Below, in pieces: positions 50,005 through 60,566 of a stretch of DNA of 64,000 nt. The notes beneath the pieces are model-generated. The model saw only the letters and a program-made list of their open reading frames with translations. It was not told the DNA's origin and did no database searches. The DNA comes from Silene conica (taxonomy: Eukaryota > Streptophyta > Magnoliopsida > Caryophyllales > Caryophyllaceae), in assembly GCA_029255685.2 (NCBI GenBank), contig CM055313.2, positions 29,632,579-29,696,578 of the forward strand, in the 5' to 3' direction. The translations under genes and the position numbers were made by a program. Numbering within the stretch: the first letter of the stretch is position 1; the number at the start of each line of letters is the position of its first letter.

Positions 50005-51005
50005 GATGGGCGACACTATATTGGGTTCTGGAATGGAGAGAGGATAGAGACCCCCCGGTCGGGTAACCGAAAGGGAAACCGGCTCTCTCTCGCGTTAGTT
50101 CCCGGGCTCAATAAAGTGTTGTTTAGTGGTATAAGAGATTAGAACTATAGGTTAGTTTCTATCTTTGGATGTCATTGGATTGATGCGTGTTAAGGTATGC
50201 CTTAAGCTGGCCTCTGAGCTTAACACGTGAGTTGTATGTCGCGTGATGGGATATGTGTTAAGTTCACCTCTGGACCCATTACGTGTTTTGCTTGTGGTGT
50301 GTCAGGATATGTGTTAAGTTCACCTCTGGACCTGACACAAGATAGGTTGTCGTACACGAGAGATGTGTTAAGTTCACCTCTGGACCCGGTGTGCGATAGC
50401 TGTGTATTGGGATATGTGTTAAGTTCACCTCTGGACCCAATACTTGTTTGTAGCAGTGGGATATGTGTTAAGTTCACCTCTGGATCCATTGCTTGTGGAT
50501 GTATGTTGGGATATGTGTTAAGTTCACCTCTGGACCCATTACTAAGTTGTGTATAGGGATATGTGTTAAGTTCACCTCTGGACCCTTTACTTGTATTGTA
50601 TGTTGGGATATGTGTTAAGCTCACCTCTGGACCCGACATTGTTTTGGTAGTGGGATATGTGTTAAGTTCACCTCTGGACCCATTACCTGTGTTTATTGAT
50701 ATCAAGGTTTATGCCTTAAGTTGGCCTCTGAGTCCTTGATTGTGAAAGTGTTTTTAGTATCTAGGTTATGTCTTAAGTTGACCGCTGAACCTTTATACTT
50801 GCTATGTTATATCTGCTTGCCTAGAGTTGGTACAGTGTCAAATATAGTTGTTGATATTGATGAGTATAGTACTTTGATTATGGATTTGTTCATCCAAGGC
50901 ATTGGATGACTCTTTAGTCAGTTTCGTAAATAGTTTGGACTGAAAGACCCCCCCGGCCGGGCAGCCTGTAGGGAAACCGGCTCTCCTTCCAAATAGTTTC
51001 TGAAG
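50005..51005 (+). other. Structured LTR cassette, mainly core type 1
   Basis: GNAA hairpins at 50045-50090 (GTAA) and, degraded, at 50945-50990 (GCAG). The array 50190-50790 starts with one type-2 core (50195), has nine type-1 cores, then one ATGCC core and one ATGTC core: a mixed array. Paired arms include GTGTCAGG/CCTGACAC (50296-50338), GTATTGGG/CCCAATAC (50405-50443) and GGTAGTGGG/CCCATTACC (50645-50688, with one G-T). Confidence 0.85.
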
Positions 51006-51629
51006 TTGGTTGAGAGCCTTACATTAGTAATTGCATGATGATATGAGATTCAGATAATGAGATTGTATGCTTCACATGTTTTGTGTATGTTGGAGTATAT
51101 TGTATGCTTATGTGTTACGTGTTGTTACAAAAGGTGGCTAGGAGAACTCTAGTCACTCCCCACTGATTGTGGCGTACATGTTTACATGTATGTAGGTACA
51201 TGACAGGTGGTTGGCAGAGGGTTGCATGGAGCTAGCAAGCGATGATCCTATTCATCGATTGACTTACACGTTTACGTTAGCTAGACTTTAGTTTACATTT
51301 CAATTTTTGAGTGCCTGTAGGGATGTGCCATCCCGGGCTGCTTTTATATTACACTTATGTACTTATTTATGTTTCAGTTTTGTAGTAGGACACCTCGCAT
51401 GTTTAGTTATGTTAAAAAGTTTTAATTCTGCTGCATTTTTAGTACTTTGTATGTTTATTATTTTCCGCTTTTGCGAAGGGTTTTACATACACAACAAATA
51501 CTCTTCAATTCTTCAGCTCCGTTTGTTTTATCAGTTTGGGAAAATGGGGATTTAGGGGAATTTGGGTAGTTAGTGAATGACCTGAATGTAGTGATAACGA
51601 TTTACGAATGATTACTGTTTATTGCCTTA

Positions 51630-51768
51630 TTGGACTGGGGAAGTGGGTAGTCTGGAATAGTGGGTTATTTTTCTTATTTACTTGATTGGACTGGGGAAGT
51701 GGGTAGTCTGGGTTAGTGGGTTATTTTTCTTATTTACTTGTTTGGGCATGGGGAAGTGGGTAGCTTGG
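51630..51768. repeat. 57-bp tandem repeat in the hAT element
   Basis: Two and a half copies of GGACTGGGGAAGTGGGTAG plus an AT-rich half. No coding role seen. Confidence 0.8.
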
Positions 51769-52103
51769 TAGGATAGATTTAATTTATTAAAAGTTTTTTT
51801 GTTATTATTTTAAGTTATATTTAATTTATCTTATTATTCTTATATATTACTACTAGATATTATTTATTAGGCGGGTATAAGCGGGGCGGGGACATGTGGG
51901 GCGGGGCGAACGGGGTGGGTGTGGGGCGGGGTGGGTATGGGGCGGGTCTCATGTGAAACCCGCACCCGCCCCGCGACCCGCGACGAATGATGTTTTTGAA
52001 ACCCAACCCCGCCCCATGACCCGCCAAATTATTACCCACACCCGCCCCACGTGGGGCGGGTGCGGGGCGAGACCCGCCAAGACCCACCCCATTGACATCC
52101 CTA

Positions 52104-52680
52104 ATTGTAATGCATATTGTTAATTATTGTAATGCATAATACATGTTATTGTATTCAATTAAGTCAGTTATCCATTTGTGATACTTCATTTCTATTTTTT
52201 AAAGTTATGTTGGTTATTGTATTGCATAATACCTATTATTGTAATTCATAATATCTGTTATTGTATTCAATGAAGCAGAGTTTCCAAGTGTGATATTTCA
52301 TTTTATTTTTGTAAGTTTATGTGGTTATTGTATTGCATAATGTGAATTATTGTATTGCATAATGTTAATTATTGTAATGCAGAATACTTGTTATTGTATT
52401 CATTAAAGTCAGTTTCCCATTTGTGATACTTCATTTTTAATTTCTAAAGTTATGTGGGGTATTGTATTTCATAATACCAGTTATTGTAATTCATAATAGT
52501 TGTTATTGTATTCAGTGAAGTAGAGTTTCCAAGTGTTATACTTCATTTATTTTTTTAAAGTTATGTTGGTTATTGTATTGCATAATGTGAATTATTGTAT
52601 TGCATAATGTTAATTATTGTAATGCATAATACCTGTTATTGTATTGCATAATGGGAATAATAATTATTTTAAATTTTTCA
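52104..52680. repeat. TTATTGTA motif repeats in Ulp1 intron
   Basis: Continues the intron interrupted at 30426. Motifs GTTATTGTATTGCATAATG and AATTATTGTAATGCATAAT recur every 20-30 bp, some in duplicated blocks of about 230 bp. Confidence 0.85.
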
Positions 52681-53639
52681 TTGGATTCTTTATTGAAGTT
52701 CATCAATGCTGATGATAATGAGAAAGATATGTATAGAGACGAAATTTTTAATACTTGGGAAAACGTCATTGAGAATAGCCAATGCTCCCTTGACATCGGA
52801 GTCGATTGGGTATGTTTTTATTGGCTTATTAGATGTTTTTTGTTTTTCTAAATTCTTTATTAATATTTTATTAGAAAATCTCTATATTTTTATCATGTCA
52901 TGTTTTTCTCCCTGTTCATTTTGGAGAACATTTTTTCTGTGTTGCTTTAAATTTTTTGGGGAAGAGTATCAACTATCTTGACAATCGGGTATACGATGAT
53001 TTTGACGATAATATCTGGTTGGTGGCTAGCAAAACGATTGTACGTACCTTATATTTATGTTTTTTTGTTTAAAGTTATACTTTTTGTGGTTATTTGTATT
53101 TTCTATAATGTTAATTATTGTAATGTATAATAGATGTTATTGTATTTTTTTTACTTGAGAATGACTGACTTTGTTTTTAAAATTAACCAGGTTGAAATAT
53201 TTGGTAGCTTTCTTTTAAAGAGAGGGTATGAACGAGGCAGCGAGGTCTCTAATTTCAAATTTGTAAATGTGGATTTTCCGTGGAAATTAGAAGGTCCTCA
53301 AAACATAGATTGTGGTGTTTTTGTAATGATGCATATGATGTTTTACAACGGGGAGTTGTTTACATCAGAGTTGCATGATCCATTAAAAAGGATTATTTAC
53401 AGAGCTGAGATTGCTGCTATCCTAGTTTTAGCTGATATCAACAAAGAAAGAGAGAAGTTGTTGCCTTTAGTTGAGGAATTTACAAAGATAAAGGAACGCT
53501 TGCTCCCCGACTTGATTGAAAGCGTAGGTTAGCTGAGATGGAAAACCTAAAGGCGGAGGCAACTGATCTGGAGGTTCCTAGGATATTAGCTGAGAAACTG
53601 GTTGCTGGTGAAGAAACTCCGGTAGGTTAAAAAAAACTG

Positions 53640-55470
53640 TGCTAAATGAGCCATTCAGTGCTGGGATAATTAGATCATCCAGAGGTGGTTCTAGAAGAGC
53701 AAACTCTGATGGTCTTGGCTGCTCAATAAATTGTGGGAAGGCGGACAAAGGTATTGTTGTAGTGTCAAAAATTATGAGGACTAATAACAGATTCACAACT
53801 GGGTTACCAAGTCTGAAGAAACAAGTTATTGACTATTGTTTCTTTGACGATTACACACTTAAAAATGAGTATGTTCCTTTTCTCTTTTGTTGCACTTCAA
53901 ATGTGGGTTCTTTTTCTCGTTGTGGTATTAGTGATTGTGTGTCTTTTTTTTTTGCAACGAGCTTTTGTTTTCTTCTGGATCTGCTATTGTGGATAGGTCT
54001 GATGTTATCTCAACAAAACCTGATGATTACACTGATATACGGGTTATAGGAGCATGGTCAATTGTGTTGAATTACATGGAGGTTAAAGAGAAAGAATCGC
54101 CAATGATGATGTTCCTTGGTGCAGCACACAAGGTATTAGTTGTTTTTACTTGTGCAGTTATTATATATTTTAGCTTTTTTCATTAAACCGGTGTTGAAAA
54201 TTATGTCAGTTCTCAATTAAGTCAGTTTACAATGATGATATTGTAATGCATAATATATGTTATTGTATTCAATTAAGTCAGTTTTCCATTTTGTGATAAT
54301 TCATAATAGCTGTTATTGAATTGCATAATGTGAATTATTGTATTGCATAATGTTAATTATTGTAATGCACAATACTTGTTATTGTATTCAGTAAAGTCAG
54401 TTTTCCATTTGTGATACCCTGTTATTGTAATTCATAATAGCTGTTATTGTATTCATTGAAGTAGAGTTTTCCAAGTGTTATACTTCATTTCGTTTTTTAA
54501 AAGTTATATTGGTTATTGTATTGCATAATACAATACCGGTGTATAAAATTCATTTTTATTTGTGATAGGGAATTGTTGAAGACAATAAGACATGCTGGAA
54601 ACCACTCATTGGGTTCATACTCCAAATGACAGTGAGAAAGACAGGGTCATGGAGTTTTGGAATTATTATTTAGCTGACAAGTTGTAAACTCTGAGATCGA
54701 TGTGGACCTTGTCTTCATCCCGTTGTCCTTAGACAGGCACTACTTTTGTGTTTGCATTAACTTCATGAACAAGACGGTTGATGTATTGGACCATACATTG
54801 TATGCAAATTGGGAAAATTCCGATTTCTACAAACTTGCAAAGATTGCAGTATGTTATCTAAATCCAAACTCTTTTTAGTAGTTATTGTATAGTTTTATAT
54901 GGGTTATTATATAGATAAAAATGAGTTTATCTTAATTCAGTTATTGTAATGTCAAACATAGTTATTCCATTGTTTGAAACATAGTTATTCCAATGTTAAA
55001 AAAGACAGTTATTGTATTTGTCTACACAAGTTATTGTAATGTGTGTGTTTTCGTACATGGTGTAGGTTGAATTGTTTTCCGACTTTCTGGATACTAGGGA
55101 AACAGCAAAAGAAGGGATTCTCATTAACACATTTAAATTTGTTAATGTTGATTTTGAATGGAAAACAAAAGATCTGAATGATTACGAATCAGGATTTTTT
55201 ACCATGTTTCACATGCTCACATATGAAGGGAAGTACGACAAGGAGTTGGTATCAATTAAGAAGAAAACGGAGAGGATCCCTTTATGGATTGAGATGATAT
55301 GTATTTTGGTGATGTCAGATGCCAATGACTCAAGAGCGTCTCTTTTGGAAGAAGTGGTAAATTTCAGGAAAGACATATTGCAAATAGAGAAGAATCTTTT
55401 AAATGATAGGAGAAGTGGTATGAAAAGATATAAAAGGGTAGCTTTAAGAGGTTTTGCTCCAAAAAAATGA
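53640..55470 (+). pseudogene. MULE Ulp1-like gene: second protease domain, Cys replaced by Ser
   Basis: Repeats the exon layout of the first domain: 53640 to about 53870 (QVIDYCFFDDYTLKNE), 53997-54132, about 54570-54848, 55066-55470 with a stop. His lies in LSLDRHYFCVCINF and Asp in VDVLDH. At the nucleophile, NDYESGFFTMF aligns with QNIDCGVFVMM of the first domain, so Cys is Ser and the upstream Gln is Asn. An acidic linker (about 53530-53625, AEMENLKAEATDLEVP in a shifted frame) joins both domains, suggesting one ancestral two-domain protein. A frameshift near 54683 splits the His exon. If ever functional, this half would bind rather than cleave. Confidence 0.7.
54190..54560. repeat. TTATTGTA motif repeats, intron of second Ulp1 domain
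   Basis: Same motif family as at 52104-52680, in the matching intron of the second domain. Confidence 0.85.
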
Positions 55471-55599
55471 GCTCTTTTTTAAATGTTGGAAATTGTAAAT
55501 GTGTGGAAATTGTAAATGTTGGAAATTGTAAATGTTGGAAATTGTAAATGTTGCATGGTATGGGAAAGGATTGTGTTTTTGTAAAGCCTAGAAAGGGTT

Positions 55600-56340
55600 A
55601 TTTTGTGACAATTATTGTAATCGTCTCAGTCAGTTATTGTAATCATCTCAGACAGTTATTGTAATTGTTTTTCAGACAATTATTGTAATGGTTTCAGGCA
55701 GTTATTTTAATTGTTATTATTTTAATGGGGTTAGACAGTTATTTTAATGGTTTTTACACAGTTATTGTATTGTATAAGTTCTGTTATTGTATCTAGTAGT
55801 GACTTCATTTAAGACAGTTATTGTATTATATAAGTTCTGTTATTGTATCTAGTAGTGACTTCATTTAAGACAGTTATTGTATTATATAAGTTCTGTTATT
55901 GTATCTAGTAGTGACTTCATTTAAGACAGTTATTGTATTATAAAACTCAGTTATTGTATCCAGTAGTGACTTCATGGGTGTTGTGTAATTATGTTATTCT
56001 TTTACTCAGTTATTTTAATGTTTTCAGACAGTTATTGTAATGGGTTCATACAGTTATTGTAATGATTTCAGACAGTTATTGTAATGATTTCAGACAGTTA
56101 TTTTAATAGTTCTACACAGTTATTGTAATGGTTTTAAGACAGTTATTGTAATGGTTTAAGTCAGTTATTGTAATGGGTTCACACAGTTATTGTAATGATT
56201 TCAGACAGTTATTTTAATAGTTTCAGACAGTTATTGTAATTGGGTCAGACAATTATTGTAATGGTTTAAGACAGTTATTGTAATGATTTAAGTCAATTAT
56301 TGTAATGGGTTCATACAGTTATTGTAATGGTTTCGAGATA
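55600..56340. repeat. TTATTGTA motif array between the convergent MULE genes
   Basis: The densest array: CAGTTATTGTAATGGTTTCAGA-like units of about 22-25 bp, more than twenty in a row, and three copies of a 57-bp block (55805-55975) with TAGTAGTGACTTCATTTAAG. Part lies in the shared 3' flank of both genes. 56340-56611 shows nothing else. Confidence 0.88.
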
Positions 56341-57969
56341 GTTATTCAAAAGAATACCATTTCCATGCCAAAATTGCACATGTTGAACTGCAAAAACACG
56401 GTTTTCATCATTATTTCTATTTTTAGTAAAGTCAATACTGTTCAACTCAAAAATGCAAAATGTATGACAAATTACCAATCTATTATTGATTATTCTAAAG
56501 TTTCTTACACGAAATAGAGATTCTCAACTATAGGGAATATAGTAATATAAGACAAAATACTGAGATATTTTTTATTATTGTAAAGTTGTGATACGATTAT
56601 TGTAAATCTGTTCATTGGATCCCATATTCATCCTCCATTTCATCTCCCTCTTCATTTTCTTCCTCAGGTGCATGCTCAACAAATGGATTTGGGCAGTTTC
56701 TTTTGTCATGGTTTCCCATTTGTTTGCAGTTATTACTTAGCCTCTTTGGTTTGCTTGCTTTTTCAATTGCCTTTTCCTTGTTTGATTTCATTCTCTTGCC
56801 ACTTCCTTTGTTTTTTGCAATCTTTGGTGGGTGAACAGTAATGTTTGATATTGCTGAACAACCTAAGAGCATTTCCAATTCTTGTTCCTTTGTCAAGTTC
56901 TCTTTTGTTGGACAAATTTTCTCTCGAAATTGTAAAAGCATCACACTTAGTTCCTTTATATGGTCTTGAGGCATTGACTTCAGAGCACTTATTGTTGCAT
57001 AAAACTCAGACCATACTCTTGATTGTAACATCCCGTATTTTCGTAAAATCTAATTTAAGCGTTTTAAATTATTCTAAGTAATAAAATAATAATTTAATAA
57101 TTTATTGTGAAAGGTTTTAATTTAATTAGTAAGATCCGTCTTAAGAACCTTAAGTCCTTAAGACGAATACAAACTTGGTAAACTTAAACTCGTATCTTAA
57201 ATATCCGTTCAAGTGTCCGACCCGTTTAATTGACTCGGAAAGGACAGTCCATAAAACCCCATAAACCCCCTTTAAGTCGACACAATTGCTCCTTCCTCAA
57301 ATATTTCCACTGTAAACATTTCTCTCCTAAAACCTCCATTGTTAAACATTTCTTTTGAGCTTTTCTTCATCATCCGTTCATCAAGTTGAGGTAACAATAG
57401 CATTTTCGGAATCCTCATTCGATTTCCAAGCCATCTATCACTTTCTTTTTGTAAATCGTTAAACTCGAAAATGGGACTGTTTTCCTTAATTCCGTTTTGA
57501 GTCCTTAAATCCGTTTTCTATGTTTGTAGGTGTGGGCTTGGACGATCCAGAGGTCGATAGCTACTTGGTTGAGGAGGATCTTTAGCCGGAATCGCTCGAA
57601 AGGTGACGATAATGAGATAACTCGGCCTTTATGTGTATATTAGCACTTTTGTTGTGATTCTCCTTATTGTTTCTGATTTTGTTCAAAGGATTATGTTTAT
57701 TAAACTAAGAAGCATGCCTAGGATTGTTCCTATGTGATAAATCCATGTTTTGTGATGTTGTTACTTGTTCATATGCTATTTTCAGTTTTTCACTTTTTGC
57801 GACGGATACTCGATATAATCATTTGAGGATTGTTATGGGATTTGTATGCTGTTAGGATAGTGGTTTTAGATGTTTATAATGTTGGGCAAATCATACTTGT
57901 AGTAATTTTCGAAGATTGTATGTCGATTTATGAGATTTAGCAATTGCTGGAAATTGGCAAAAATCGTTA

Positions 57970-58395
57970 CAGGCTCTCTGAGCCGGTCGACCGACCGGCC
58001 GCCGGTCGACCGACCGGCCGCCGGTCGACCGGCTGCGAGCGCATCTTGGTGTTTTTCGTATTTTTGTGGTTTGGCCTTAGGACTGCCAGCCGGCCGACCG
58101 GCTGCCTGCCGACCGGCTGGTAGTCTCTTGTATAGGGTTTTGTATTGTTTTTGCGATAAACTTAACTAGAAGGGGAGCCCAGCCGGCAGACCGGCCGCCT
58201 GCCAGCCGGCTGGGAGTGCATGTGGGTTGGTTATGAGCTTTGTAAAGGCAAGGGGAAGGTCTTCCCAGCCGGTCGACCGGCTGCCTGCCGACCAGCTGGG
58301 AGTCCTTTTGTGTTCTTGGTTTTAAAGAAAAGGAAGGCTGAGAGGGTTGCCAGCCGGCCGACCGGCTGCCTGCCGACCGGCTGGGGACCCCTGTA
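57970..58395 (+). repeat. CCGG hairpin cluster (5 units)
   Basis: Units about 90 bp apart, for example GACTGCCAGCCGG / CCGGCTGGTAGTC (58081-58123), where the outer arms differ by one G-T pair. The first unit has tandem GACCGGCCGCCGGTC centres. Confidence 0.85.
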
Positions 58396-58479
58396 AGCTA
58401 TTTTCGAAATTGTAATTTATTCACAACTTTCAAACGGTTAATCGGTTTTGATTGAAACTTGTTCCTTGCATCTTTGATA

Positions 58480-59350
58480 TGTATTTGAGGTCCCCGGAGG
58501 ACGGGCGACATTATATTGGGTTCGGGAATGGAGTGAGGATAGAGACCCCCCGGTCGGGAAACCGAAAGGGAAACCGGCTCTCCCTCGTCTTAGTTCCCGG
58601 GATCAATTAAGTGTCGATTAGTGGTTTAAGAAGTTAGAACTATAGGTTAGTATCTATCTTTGGATGTTAATGGTTAAGTTGGATGTCGCGTGATGGGATA
58701 TGTGTTAAGCTCACCTCTGGACCCATTACGTGTTTTGTATGTCGCGTGACGGGATATGTGTTAAGCTCACCTCTGGACCCGTTACGTGTTTTGTTTGTGG
58801 CGTGTCAGGATATGTGTTAAGCTCACCTCTGGACCTGACACGTGATCGGTTGTCGTACACGGGATATGTGTTAAGCTCACCTCTGGACCCGTTGTGCGAT
58901 AGCTGTGTATTGGGATATGTGTTAAGCTCACCTCTAGACCCAATACTTGTTTGTAGCATTGGGATATGTGTTAAGCTCACCTCTGGACCCTTTGCTTTTG
59001 GATGATTAGGGATATGTGTTAAGCTCACCTCTGGACCCTTTTCTTGATTTGTTAAGTATAGGGATATGTGTTAAGCTCACCTCTGGACCCTTTAATTGAT
59101 TCGTTTGGTAGTAGGATATGTGTTAAGTTCACCTCTGGACCCATTGTCAGTGCTTATGTTATATCTGCTTGCCTAGGTTGGTACAGTGTCAGATATGCAT
59201 GATGAAGTTGATGTTTATATTGTTTGAGATATAGTTTGTTCATCCAAGGCATTGGATGACTCTATGATCAGTTTCATAAATAGTTGGATTGAAAGACCCC
59301 CCGACTGGGTAACCAGTAGGGAAACCGGCTCTCCTTCCTAACGGTTTATG
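58480..59350 (+). other. Structured LTR cassette, core type 1 (9 stem-loops)
   Basis: GNAA hairpins at 58545-58590 (TCGG/CCGA, loop GAAA) and 59290-59340 (ACTGG/CCAGT, loop GTAA). Nine cores ATATGTGTTAAGCTCACC between 58690 and 59150. Neighbouring units at 58690 and 58750 have arms CGTGAT/ATTACG and CGTGAC/GTTACG: one T-A pair became C-G while the rest stayed the same. Confidence 0.88.
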
Positions 59351-60110
59351 AAGTTGGTTGAGAGTCGTGCACTAGAGTTTGCATGATAATATGAGATCAG
59401 TTGATGAGATGTTTATGCTTCACATGTTGATATATGTTGGAGTATTCTGTATTGTTTTATGTGTTACGTGTTGTCAAAAAAGGTGGATAGGAGAACTCTA
59501 GTCACTCCCCACTGATTGTGGCGTACATGTTTTCATGTATGTAGGTACATGCAGGTTGGAGCAGGGTTACGAGAGGGCTAGCGAGTGATGATCCTGTTGT
59601 CATCATATGACTTACCTTTATATCGCCTAGCTAGACTCTTAGACTTTTGATACATTTGTTTTGGTGCATGTAGGGATGTTCCATCCCAGGCTGATGTACA
59701 TATTTGTTTCGATACTTAGAAATGTTACTTATCTATTTTGGTTTTATTTCAGTTTCAGTTTCTGTTTCAGTTTAAGACTTCTCGCATGTTATTTACTTTA
59801 AAAAGTTTTAATTCCGCTGCATTTTTAGTACTTTTGTATGTTTATATATCCGCTTTCGCGAGGGATTTTACATTGATAATTCCAGCTTTCTTAAGTCAGT
59901 TGGATCATAATCTTGTAATAACTTTCCATCCAGTCCAAACAAAGGCTTTCTATATGATTTCTTCATCCATCTACTTGCGATGTACTTCTCCGGTATGCTA
60001 ATCAATTCTTTACCTGATAGCACCCATAATATGTGTTTACACAGGATTCCTTTCCTCTCAAACATCTTGCATGTACATGTTGTTTCTCTTGTTTCGGTAT
60101 TGTGAACAAC

Positions 60111-60566
60111 CTGCATGACAGTATAGTTATTATATTGCATAATAACTGTTATTGCAATTCATAATAGCTATTATTATATTTGAATCTTTGTTTGATTATT
60201 GTAATGCATAAGAGTGCTGTTATTGTAAAACATATTGGTGATTATTGTAATGCATAATATAAGGTTAAATGGACCAGTTAATATAATGTTAAAAAACAGT
60301 TATTTTATTGCATAATGCTAGTTATTTTATTGCATTCAGTAAATTTGTATGTTGCATAATCACACAGTTATTGTAATGTATAATAGCTATTATTATATTG
60401 AATCTTTGTTGATTATTGCAATGCATAAGAGCTTGTTATTGTAAGACATATTGGTGATTGTTGTAATGCATAATATAAGGTTAAGTGGATCAGTTATTAT
60501 AATGTTAAAAAACAGTTATTGTATTCACCAAATTCAGTTATTCTATCTTCTGTAAAACGAAATAAC
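60111..60566. repeat. TTATTGTA motif repeats in transposase intron
   Basis: TTATTGTAATGCATAATA-type motifs and a duplicated block of about 180 bp, in the intron of the minus-strand transposase. The motif reads on + here, as in the Ulp1 introns. Confidence 0.82.

Larger units (their letters stand above)
30771..51487 (+). mobile_element. Solo LTR, plus orientation, split by nested elements, TSD TACAC
   Basis: Starts TGTAACATCCC at 30771, ends GGGTTTTACA at 51487, flanked by TACAC (30766-30770 and 51488-51492). Its own sequence is 30771-32192 plus 49893-51487, about 3.0 kb. The break lies inside the CCGG hairpin cluster, where the element 32193-49887 inserted with TSD CCCAG. Confidence 0.95.
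30434..52103. mobile_element. Non-autonomous hAT element, TSD ATTGTAAT
   Basis: Ends TAGGGATGTCAATGGGG / CCCCATTGACATCCCTA with a perfect 8-bp duplication ATTGTAAT (30426-30433 and 52104-52111). Without the LTR nest (30771-51492) it is about 950 bp. Subterminal regions are G/C-biased (GCGGGGCGGG and complement, 30445-30550 and 51880-52090). No transposase. It interrupts an intron of the MULE Ulp1 gene, landing in one of the TTATTGTAAT repeats. Confidence 0.95.
27338..53532 (+). pseudogene. MULE-borne Ulp1-like protease gene: N-terminal region and first protease domain
   Basis: ATG 27338 follows an AT-rich leader and opens with a basic MAPKRKTEPE (possible nuclear signal). Likely exons: 27338-27456, 28007-28943, 29046 to about 29945, 30033-30216, 52699-52809, 52875-53039, 53191-53532. 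Exon 2 resembles the helical domain seen N-terminal to plant transposon Ulp1 domains (DUF1985-like; DIFGLPLGG, YAMSVVLAPP). The protease domain has His in GEHFFCVALNF, Asp in NYLDNR, and Gln/Cys in PQNIDCGVFVM, so the catalytic set is present. Defects: in-frame TAA at 29232-29234, frameshift near 29637, a GT-less donor near 29945, frameshift near 53515. The fourth intron (30217-52698) is over 22 kb because of the nested hAT/LTR insertions. Function once intact: probably deconjugation of SUMO-like proteins, unproven. Confidence 0.8.
57024..59872 (+). mobile_element. Solo LTR, plus orientation, TSD TTGAT
   Basis: 2849 bp, TGTAACATCCC to GGGATTTTACA, flanked by TTGAT (57019-57023 and 59873-59877). 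Inserted in an exon of the MULE transposase. Confidence 0.96.
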
